The notes under the pieces were generated by a model. The model was not told where the DNA came from. It was given only the letters and a program-made list of their open reading frames with translations, and made no database searches. A DNA stretch of 5,649 nucleotides from Nanobdellota archaeon. GTDB lineage: Archaea > Nanobdellota > Nanobdellia > Woesearchaeales > JAUYGA01. Location: positions 1-5,649 of the forward strand of contig JAUYGA010000043.1 of the NCBI GenBank assembly GCA_030690755.1, given 5' to 3'. This document shows positions 1 through 5,577 of this stretch, in pieces. Position 1 is the first letter of the stretch. Every line of letters begins with the position of its first letter. Position numbers and translations under genes: made by a program.

Positions 1-71
1 TTTATCCCTTGCATACGCAAGTGTTCCTGAACATCTCGATTTATTGACCTACCATCTTTTTTAGTTTTCAT
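1..71 (-). CDS. N-terminal fragment of a probable IS630-family transposase (runs off the left edge)
   Basis: The minus strand opens with ATG at 71-69 and reads 23 codons without a stop to the window edge. The peptide contains DGRSINRDVQEHLRMQ. The 'DGR-x(3)-(R/E)-x-x-(Q/L)-E-x-(L/I)-R' pattern near the N-terminus resembles IS630-family transposases, where it precedes a helix-turn-helix that binds the element ends. Only the extreme N-terminus is visible, so neither the HTH nor the DDE catalytic domain can be checked. No Shine-Dalgarno lies before the ATG, but a TATA-like box sits about 25 bases upstream, which suits a leaderless archaeal transcript. The gene diverges from the protease at 448. 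Alternatives are another HTH protein or a chance frame. The family call rests on about 16 residues and is tentative. Confidence 0.5.
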   Translation of the reverse strand, partial: MKTKKDGRSINRDVQEHLRMQGI

Positions 72-90
72 AACAAAAACAGAACAGAAC

Positions 91-101
91 AAGTATAAAA
101 A
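91..101 (-). promoter_or_regulatory. TATA-like box for the leftward transposase-like gene
   Basis: The minus strand reads TTTTTATACTT here, close to the archaeal TATA consensus. Its centre is about 25 bases before the ATG at 71, the distance expected if transcription starts at or next to the start codon (leaderless mRNA). The region is AT-rich throughout, so a chance match is possible. Confidence 0.35.
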
Positions 102-163
102 TCTTTCTAAATTTTGTACTAATTAACGCAAATATCTATACATCTGAACTCTCCACTTACCTC

Positions 164-353
164 TTAAAAAAGTATGTGCATAGCATCATAAGGTCAAAAT
201 TCCTTTAATCAATATTATCGACGAGCGTTGCGAGGGGTTGGTCCAGGCAATTGTGAGCGAGTTCGCAACGAGCTCACTCGCAAGTCACTGGAACGCAGCC
301 CCTTCCAACTCCACGTCGAGAATTTTGAAGATGCTATGCACATACTTAAAAAA
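164..353. mobile_element. MITE-like non-coding palindromic element with flanking 8-bp direct repeats
   Basis: Perfect 16-bp terminal inverted repeats, GTATGTGCATAGCATC at 172-187 and its complement at 330-345, bound a 174-bp body. Each end is flanked by the direct repeat TTAAAAAA (164-171 and 346-353), which looks like a target-site duplication. Inside, the arms keep pairing: 194-202 with 320-328 (TCAAAATTC/GAATTTTGA) and 218-223 with 314-319 (TCGACG/CGTCGA). The left arm carries 6 and 15 extra bases (188-193, 203-217). The core is markedly GC-richer than the flanks and can form smaller stems: 242-246 with 288-292, 253-258 with 272-277, and CGTTGCGA near 227 with TCGCAACG near 263. No reading frame fills it. 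It occupies most of the 376-base gap between the divergent genes at 71 and 448; the rest of the gap holds only promoter-like sequence. The arms also pair by two more bases (AA/TT), so the exact repeat boundary is ambiguous. A structured RNA is the alternative. Confidence 0.6.
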
Positions 354-385
354 CAAAATTATTTAAACTACGAATATAGTGTGCT

Positions 386-396
386 CTATAATATAT
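386..396 (+). promoter_or_regulatory. TATA-like box for the protease gene
   Basis: The sequence CTATAATATAT lies about 57 bases before the chosen ATG at 448. A start site about 25 bases downstream would give a leader of roughly 30 bases that includes the ribosome site at 438-443. A second candidate, TTATTTAAAC at 358-367, lies just beyond the MITE-like element and would give a leader of about 60 bases. The sequence alone cannot decide between them. Confidence 0.3.
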
Positions 397-437
397 GCGA
401 TTTGTGATATTATTATCATATTAAATCAAATAAAAGA

Positions 438-443
438 AGGTGA
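438..443 (+). promoter_or_regulatory. Ribosome binding site that decides the protease start
   Basis: AGGTGA, complementary to the archaeal 16S rRNA 3' end, sits 4 bases before ATG 448. The frame is also open upstream from an ATG at 379, but that start has no such site and would put 23 residues in front of a textbook signal peptide. The site therefore supports 448. Confidence 0.7.
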
Positions 444-447
444 GCTG

Positions 448-3081
448 ATGAAAAAAAATTATCTTGTCATGTTAGGTGTGTTTTCTGTTGTTGTTTTTTT
501 GCTTATCCCGAACTTTGCGATTGCTGGAAGAGTCAAAGATGATCTTTCAAAGAAAGTCTCCCAAAGCAACCAGAATGACGAGATATCTGTCCTTATTCAG
601 TTCAACAAAAAAGCGGTTTCTTCAGAAATTGACGACTTGAAAACAAATGGCGCTAACATAAAACACCAGTTCAAAACTGTCGAGGCAGCATCAGCTAAAA
701 TAAAAGCAAAAGACATAAACAAGCTCGCAAGCAAATCATTTGTCAAACTGATAGAACCAGATTATGAAGTGAAGCTTGTCATGGACAAGAGCGCCCCTCA
801 GATCCAGGCAGATAAGGTCTGGGCAATGAATATAACTGGAAAAAATGCAAATGTCGCAGTTGTTGACACAGGAATAGACAATGAAAACATCTATCTGCAC
901 GTTATCAAGGAAGCAGACTTCACAGGCGAAGGGACAGATGACTTGCACGGCCATGGAACCCATGTCTCTGGAACAATAGCTTCAACACAGACAACTTACA
1001 AAGGAATTGCATATGGCGCAAATTTGATGGATGCAAAAGCGCTTGACCAATATGGTTCAGGATATTCAAGCAATGTAATAAATGCAATTGACTGGGCTGT
1101 CCTAAACGGAGCAGATGTGATAAGCATGAGTCTTGGCGCAGCAATATCTCCGTGTGATGGTTCAGACACATTATCATGGGCAGTTGATAATGCAGTAAGC
1201 AATGGAGTTGTTGTCGTTGTTGCTGCAGGAAACTCAGGACCAGGAAACAATACTATCAATTCACCTGGTTGCGCAAAATCTGCATTAACAGTCGGAGCAG
1301 TAAATGATTATGATGCAATTGCTTCATTCAGCAGCAGAGGACCTACATCAGACGGCAGAATAAAACCCGACCTAGTCGCGCCTGGAGTTGCAATAATATC
1401 AACATGGAAAGACGGAGTTTTTGTTTCAGCATCTGGAACAAGCATGGCAACACCGCATGTCTCGGGAGCAGTTGCCCTTCTTTTAGAGAAGGATGCATCA
1501 CTTTCACCTGCTGCTGTAAAAAGCATACTAAAAGCAAATGCGCTTGACCTTGGACTTGATCCTAACACTCAAGGAGCAGGCAGGGTTGACATATACAAAG
1601 CAGTAAATTCCCTGATTAAGAATCCGAATATTTCAATAACAAATTTCAGCTCAGACAGATATGTTGCGCAACCAGGGCAACTTTTCAAAGTAACTGTCTA
1701 TGCCAAGAATTTTGGCAATGCAGATGCAACAGGTGTTAAGACAACTTTAGAACTTCCTCCTGGATGGGTTAGTCAGACAAATCTGACACAAAACATCCCT
1801 CAATCAGGAATACTGAATCCTTCATCACAGTCTAGCGCAACATGGACAATCGGAACAAGCAAAAATGGGACTTATGCAATCAATGTAATAGTCTCATCTG
1901 AGAATGACGGGCAGGACTTTAAGTCACTAACATTAGTTGTCCAACAACCGATAATAAATAAGACGCCATCTAATCAGACAAACAACCAGACTAGAAATAA
2001 CACAAAACCACCTCAGAAAAACAACACAAAAGTCCCTCCTGGACTCCAGAAGAAAAATATTCCTAAAGGCCTTGAAGACAAGGCAGAGGCAGGAGCAACA
2101 ACAGGAAACACAGCTTATGCATTGAAGAGATGGTATGAAAGAACAAGTTTATTTTTCACATTTAACACTGAAAAAAAGGCAGAAAAACAATTGAAATATG
2201 CTGAACAAAAAGCGACAGAGGCGCAGATATCGATTGATAAAGGCGATGAAGCGCAGGCCAGAGAACTTCTTAAGGAATCTGATAAGAATATATTGGCGGC
2301 AAGACAAATTGCAAATGATATGAATGAAAAGGGAAAAGAAACCAAATCAATTGAAGGCAAAATCAAGCAAGAAACAACCAACAAGTTAGCAGTTAAAGAA
2401 TACATTGAAGAAAAAGTCCAGTCAAAAACTGCTGAACTGCCTGCTGAAACAGAAAATATTCCTGCACAGCCTTTAGTTGTTGATAAAACAGAAAAACTCC
2501 CTCAGAAATCAGCTGAACAGGAAAAACAAACTCTAGAACCGCTGAAAAAACCGACTACAGAACCGCCGAAGAAAACAACACAGGAGATAAAAAAACAAGA
2601 AACACAAGAGCCAGAAACAAGCGCAAGCAAAAGTTCAACCACTGATTTATCTGAAAGCAACAATGCTCAGACAGTTGCAGAATCTAATTCTGCAACAACA
2701 AGCGCAACTTCGCCAAATACAGAAACATCTGCAGCTTCACAAGCCTCAACTTCTGCAACAACACCTGTTAGTTCATCAACATCCTCATCTGCAGCTGAAA
2801 CTTCTGGAAATAGCAATTCTGCTTTATCAAGCGCCGATTCAACATCCAGCTCTTCATCAACCAGTTCATCTGCAAGCGCAACTTCAAGCAGCAGCTCAAG
2901 TTCAGGAAATTCTGGAAGCAGTTCAGGAAACTCAGCTTCATCATCGAGCGGCAGTTCAAGCCCTGGAAATAGCGCTAGCAGTTCTGGTTCAGGAAACTCG
3001 GGTGGAAATTCAGGAAATTCTAGAGGCAGGGGAATAACTGGAAGTTTCCTCTACATTGTCAGGATAATAAATAACATTTAG
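448..3081 (+). CDS. Secreted subtilisin-like (S8) serine protease with NEW3-like, DUF5667-like and Ser-rich C-terminal regions
   Basis: An 877-residue endopeptidase predicted to act outside the cell or at its surface. Residues 1-26 form a signal peptide: MKKN, a hydrophobic core, then a cleavage-like AIA. Residues about 46-110 match an I9 propeptide inhibitor/chaperone (ISVLIQF, then KLIEPDYEV). The S8 domain spans about 115-390 with the full triad: D140 in VVDTGID, H169 in HGHGTHVSGT and S332 in GTSMATPHVSG; N262 in AAGNSGPG is the oxyanion residue. Residues 396-498 resemble NEW3/CARDB beta-sandwich domains. A linker (501-530) holds five N-X-T sequons. Residues about 549-640 resemble DUF5667 (ERTSLFFTFNTEKKAEKQL) and look helical. 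Then come a Lys/Glu/Pro stretch (about 650-725), a Ser-rich stalk (about 724-860) and the tail RGRGITGSFLYIVRIINNI. It is much longer than a plain subtilisin. The start is fixed by AGGTGA and the signal peptide. Its substrate is unknown: protein processing, nutrition and attack on neighbours all remain possible. Confidence 0.93.
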   Translation: MKKNYLVMLGVFSVVVFLLIPNFAIAGRVKDDLSKKVSQSNQNDEISVLIQFNKKAVSSEIDDLKTNGANIKHQFKTVEAASAKIKAKDINKLASKSFVKLIEPDYEVKLVMDKSAPQIQADKVWAMNITGKNANVAVVDTGIDNENIYLHVIKEADFTGEGTDDLHGHGTHVSGTIASTQTTYKGIAYGANLMDAKALDQYGSGYSSNVINAIDWAVLNGADVISMSLGAAISPCDGSDTLSWAVDNAVSNGVVVVVAAGNSGPGNNTINSPGCAKSALTVGAVNDYDAIASFSSRGPTSDGRIKPDLVAPGVAIISTWKDGVFVSASGTSMATPHVSGAVALLLEKDASLSPAAVKSILKANALDLGLDPNTQGAGRVDIYKAVNSLIKNPNISITNFSSDRYVAQPGQLFKVTVYAKNFGNADATGVKTTLELPPGWVSQTNLTQNIPQSGILNPSSQSSATWTIGTSKNGTYAINVIVSSENDGQDFKSLTLVVQQPIINKTPSNQTNNQTRNNTKPPQKNNTKVPPGLQKKNIPKGLEDKAEAGATTGNTAYALKRWYERTSLFFTFNTEKKAEKQLKYAEQKATEAQISIDKGDEAQARELLKESDKNILAARQIANDMNEKGKETKSIEGKIKQETTNKLAVKEYIEEKVQSKTAELPAETENIPAQPLVVDKTEKLPQKSAEQEKQTLEPLKKPTTEPPKKTTQEIKKQETQEPETSASKSSTTDLSESNNAQTVAESNSATTSATSPNTETSAASQASTSATTPVSSSTSSSAAETSGNSNSALSSADSTSSSSSTSSSASATSSSSSSSGNSGSSSGNSASSSSGSSSPGNSASSSGSGNSGGNSGNSRGRGITGSFLYIVRIINNI
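2617..3027 (+). repeat. Ser-rich low-complexity stalk coding region
   Basis: Residues about 724-860 of the protease are mostly Ser with Ala, Thr, Gly and Asn. The early part is Ser/Ala/Thr-rich (TSATSPNTETSAASQAS) and the later part shifts to irregular SGNS and SSSG units. The DNA is built from degenerate TCA/AGC/TCT serine codons rather than one perfect tandem repeat, so the protein composition appears to be conserved rather than the DNA. Such stretches usually act as flexible, often O-glycosylated spacers that hold a domain away from the cell surface. That role is an inference here. Confidence 0.75.
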
Positions 3082-3116
3082 TCAATAAAACAAACTTAGT
3101 CATAAAATCATAAGAA

Positions 3117-3142
3117 CAAAGAGGAAGATCAATAACTCTTTG
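3117..3142. terminator. Possible shared terminator hairpin between the convergent genes
   Basis: A perfect 7-bp stem, CAAAGAG (3117-3123) with CTCTTTG (3136-3142), encloses a 12-base loop that contains the ProRS stop codon (TGA, 3131-3129). On the minus strand it is followed by moderately T-rich sequence (TTCTTATGATTTTATG), which could serve archaeal U-tract termination of proS. On the plus strand no T tract follows, so it is a poor terminator for the protease. The stem is modest and could be chance. Confidence 0.3.
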
Positions 3143-5117
3143 CAAAATAAGCATAATATTTAGCTTCTTCCTCGCAATGGAAGCATCTGGTTCCATGCTT
3201 TAGTTTAGGCTGCTTAAACGGAATGTTTAAGGATTTTGCCCCGCCAGTTTCATCTTTTATCATCTCTTCGCATTCTTTTGAGCCGCACCATGGCGCATAT
3301 GCAATCTTTTTTTCATCTATTGCTTTCATGAACTCATTAGAAGTTTCGAGTTCAACAATAGAACTGTCAAGATGGGCTTTTGCCTTAGTATAAAGGTCAT
3401 GATGCATGCGCTTCATTGCCTTCTCAACTTCATCTTTAATATCATGTAACTTGACAAACTCTTTTTTTCGGTCATGTCTTGTCACGAGAACGCATTGTTC
3501 TTTTTCCAAATCCTTAGGACCGATTTCAATTCTGAGCGGAATGCCTTTCAATTCATGATCATTGAATTTCCATCCAGGAGTGTATTCTTCGCGCAAATCA
3601 ATATCAACAGAGAAATTCTTCTCAAGCTTTTCCTTCAGCTTGTTTGCTTCTTTCAGGACTTTTTCTTTTGCATCTTCCTTGTAGATTGGCACAATGACTA
3701 TCTGTGTTGGAGCAACATATGGTGGAATTATAAGACCTTTATCATCTCCATGCATCATTATCATAATGCCTATGCTTCTTGTCGTATAACCCCAAGAATT
3801 CTGCCAGACATTCTGTTTGCTTCCATTCTCATCCAAAAATGAGATGTCAAAAGCTTTTGAAAAATTCTGGCCAAGACAATGGCTTGTGCAGCCTTGTATT
3901 GCTTTTCCATTAGGCAAAAATATTTCTAAACTAGTTGTGTATTTTGCCCCTGCAAATTTCTCTTTTTCAGATTTTCTGCCTTTTAATGCAGGGATTGCAT
4001 AAACGTCTCTATATATTTCATCATAATAATCCAAAATCTCAAGGACTTCAGAATCAGCTTCCTGCTCTGTCGCAAAACAGCTATGGCCTTCCTGCCACAA
4101 AAATTCCCTTGTCCTCAAGAACGGAACTGGATTTTTGAATTCCCATCTGACAACATTGCACCACTGATTTATCCTTAATGGAAGATCCTTATGGCTTCTG
4201 ATCCATTTTGAATAACTGTCATACATTATTGTCTCAGAAGTTGGTCTGACAGCAAGCCTCTCTGCAAGCTTTGTCTCGCCTGAATGCGTAACCCAAGCAA
4301 CTTCTGGAGTGAAACCTTCAACATGCTCCTGTTCTTTGCAAAGCAATGATTCTGGAATAAACAATGGAAAGTAAGCATTTTTTACGCCGGACTTTTTCAG
4401 TTTATCATCTAAAAACTTCTGGACCTTTTCCCATATTGCATAAGATCTTGGCCGAAAAACTATGCAGCCTGAAACCCTTGTGTAATCTGCAAGCTCTGCT
4501 TTTTGTATGACTTGAGTATACCATTCGCTGATATCCTGATCTTTTTTTACAGTTATCCCCAAATCAGTTTCAGAAGAATTTGATTCATTTGATTTGTTTA
4601 ATTGATTTGATTTGTCGAATTTTTCCTGCTTTTTTATCTTGTTTGTGTCAAGTTCTGTAACAACCCCTTTTGATAAATTCAATAAGTCTGATTTTTTAAT
4701 TTTTAACGAATTTGCATGACTGCCAGCACTTATATACAATTCTTTACTTCTCATCAATTGAGCGTCAATATATGTTTTCTTGATCTTATCTTTGCCAGGC
4801 ATTACTTCAAAAAAAGGATAGACTGCTCCTGGATCACAGCCAGCAATAGCTTTAACCTCTTCAGGCGTCGCAAGCTCAAAATTTTCTGAACCAGAAATAT
4901 CCTTTAACATTTTTGCATTAACACTCTTGTTTCCAGGCGCGATGACAAGAACAAACTCCTTATCATTTATTTTGAACAGAAGTGATTTAGCAATATCTTT
5001 TTCATTGATTGACAAAGCTTGAGCTTGTTCTTTACAAGTGGAAGCAGAGCTATGAGTAAACTCTTCAAAACTTATCTTCTTTCCATGCAGATATTCCTTT
5101 ATTTGTTTTTCAATCAT
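3129..5117 (-). CDS. proS: Prolyl-tRNA synthetase, archaeal/eukaryotic type, with fused N-terminal YbaK/ProX editing domain
   Basis: A 662-residue cytosolic enzyme that charges tRNA-Pro with proline using ATP. Residues 1-150 form a YbaK/ProX-type deacylase domain: HSSASTCKEQA near 22-32, the expected catalytic lysine K44 in DIAKSLLF, the GxxxP loop GAVYP (97-101) and D118 followed by the AGSH segment. It looks complete and presumably hydrolyses mischarged tRNA-Pro, most likely Ala-tRNA-Pro. A Lys/Ser/Asn linker (151-186) joins it to a class II core: RPTSE (291-295), motif 2 FLRTREFLWQEGH (333-345) and motif 3 around GYTTRSIGIMIMMHGDD (443-459). The anticodon-binding domain is about 466-570. 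The C-terminal domain has C611, C616, C645 and C648 as likely zinc ligands and ends in the typical YFAKSY. Archaeal ProRS is usually near 480 residues without an editing domain; the extra length here is the fused module. The ATG at 5117 is chosen because the YbaK domain begins directly there. No Shine-Dalgarno precedes it, so the mRNA may be leaderless. Confidence 0.96.
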   Translation of the reverse strand: MIEKQIKEYLHGKKISFEEFTHSSASTCKEQAQALSINEKDIAKSLLFKINDKEFVLVIAPGNKSVNAKMLKDISGSENFELATPEEVKAIAGCDPGAVYPFFEVMPGKDKIKKTYIDAQLMRSKELYISAGSHANSLKIKKSDLLNLSKGVVTELDTNKIKKQEKFDKSNQLNKSNESNSSETDLGITVKKDQDISEWYTQVIQKAELADYTRVSGCIVFRPRSYAIWEKVQKFLDDKLKKSGVKNAYFPLFIPESLLCKEQEHVEGFTPEVAWVTHSGETKLAERLAVRPTSETIMYDSYSKWIRSHKDLPLRINQWCNVVRWEFKNPVPFLRTREFLWQEGHSCFATEQEADSEVLEILDYYDEIYRDVYAIPALKGRKSEKEKFAGAKYTTSLEIFLPNGKAIQGCTSHCLGQNFSKAFDISFLDENGSKQNVWQNSWGYTTRSIGIMIMMHGDDKGLIIPPYVAPTQIVIVPIYKEDAKEKVLKEANKLKEKLEKNFSVDIDLREEYTPGWKFNDHELKGIPLRIEIGPKDLEKEQCVLVTRHDRKKEFVKLHDIKDEVEKAMKRMHHDLYTKAKAHLDSSIVELETSNEFMKAIDEKKIAYAPWCGSKECEEMIKDETGGAKSLNIPFKQPKLKHGTRCFHCEEEAKYYAYFAKSY

Positions 5118-5138
5118 TTTTATTTGACATCAGTGCTT

Positions 5139-5155
5139 TAACTTTAAGTTAAAAA
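5139..5155 (-). promoter_or_regulatory. TATA-like box of a probably leaderless proS transcript
   Basis: The minus strand reads TTTTTAACTTAAAGTTA, centred on CTTAAAG (5148-5142), about 28 bases before the ATG at 5117. That spacing is expected when transcription starts at or near the start codon, and it fits the absence of any GGTGA-like site. The segment AACTTTAAGTT is also a near-perfect dyad that a regulator could bind. The match to TATA consensus is only fair in an AT-rich context. Confidence 0.3.
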
Positions 5156-5183
5156 TCCAAACTTACCTAAACATCACATTTAT

Positions 5184-5326
5184 GCGGCAACATGGCGCAC
5201 GGCGAGGCAGGGACGCTTCTTTGGGATGTCACCGAACAAAGTGAGCGTGATGCCAAACTTCGTTTGAGCACTGAGCAGGACAAAATCCGCAGATTTTGGC
5301 CGTCGTGCAGCCATTGTTGTTGCCGC
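5184..5326. other. GC-rich, highly foldable intergenic island (structured RNA or palindromic repeat element)
   Basis: This island is visibly GC-richer than the AT-rich DNA on both sides. Its ends pair: GCGGCAAC (5184-5191) with GTTGCCGC (5319-5326), ATGGC (5192-5196) with GCCAT (5310-5314), GCAC (5197-5200) with GTGC (5305-5308), and GGC (5201-5203) with GCC (5299-5301). That makes 20 pairs, with bulges only on the right arm. Inside are further hairpins: CAAAATC-cgca-GATTTTG (5281-5298), CAAAC-ttc-GTTTG (5254-5266) and CTTTG/CAAAG (5219-5223 with 5237-5241). I see no coding sequence, no tRNA shape and no obvious flanking direct repeat. It lies 66 bases upstream of proS. It could be a non-coding RNA, a palindromic genomic repeat or a decayed MITE. 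Confidence 0.5.
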
Positions 5327-5399
5327 CTTAATTAAAAAAATATTTACAATGATTGGCTGGATTTAATTATTATGACTTTTAAACTTCTTATCAGACCAA

Positions 5400-5501
5400 T
5401 TAAATTTTTATCTTAGTTGACCTATATTTACCGCCTACTTTGTAAGGGCTTTTATATTTTTTCTTTTTTCGCTCGTTTGATTCATCACTTGACGGCTTCA
5501 T
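5400..5501 (-). CDS. Doubtful 33-codon basic reading frame
   Basis: The minus strand has ATG at 5501-5499 and TAA at 5402-5400, giving a 33-residue, strongly basic peptide with MKPSSDESNERKKKKYK at its start and YKVGGKYRS near its end. No Shine-Dalgarno precedes it. A TATTAAAG-like stretch about 33 bases upstream could serve a leaderless transcript. I recognise no family. In AT-rich DNA, lysine-rich short frames arise easily, so this is reported only because nothing else explains the stretch and it ends cleanly. Confidence 0.18.
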   Translation of the reverse strand: MKPSSDESNERKKKKYKSPYKVGGKYRSTKIKI

Positions 5502-5577
5502 ACTATATATCTTAAGTGAATATGCCCTTTAATAAATTATTGATTTCCTTTTTGTAATGCATAGGTGTCCAGGTTCA
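5502..5577. other. AT-rich spacer with no recognisable feature
   Basis: This stretch and the short one at 5327-5399 are AT-rich, with stops in every frame. They hold no convincing gene, RNA gene or repeat. With the island at 5184-5326, the doubtful small frame and the right-edge hairpin, they make up the 532-base gap upstream of proS. Confidence 0.5.

Noticed and set aside
224..313. The GC-rich core of the MITE-like element was considered as a tRNA because of a GAGTTCGCAAC segment resembling a T-arm.
   Set aside because: No acceptor stem of the right length, no D-arm and no anticodon arm can be placed around it; the pairing is better explained by the larger palindrome.
379..447. An upstream in-frame ATG at 379 would lengthen the protease by 23 residues.
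   Set aside because: It has no ribosome site and would overlap the likely promoter. It would also place an Ile-rich stretch before a standard signal peptide, whereas ATG 448 has AGGTGA 4 bases upstream.
736..1568. Several minus-strand open frames of 64-87 codons opposite the S8 domain.
   Set aside because: They overlap a fully convincing catalytic domain, overlap each other and encode no recognisable motif.
2115..2405. A 96-codon minus-strand frame opposite the helical DUF5667-like region, with a hydrophobic look.
   Set aside because: Its hydrophobic residues are the complement of Lys/Glu/Ala-rich codons of the real gene; it has no independent start signal.
2663..3037. A 124-codon Gln/Leu/His-rich open frame on the plus strand inside the protease gene.
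   Set aside because: It is the shifted reading of the Ser/Ala-rich stalk codons; the composition follows directly from the repeats and there is no start signal.
3474..4138. Plus-strand open frames of 61-122 codons opposite the ProRS catalytic domain.
   Set aside because: They lie antisense to conserved synthetase motifs and have no family resemblance or ribosome site.
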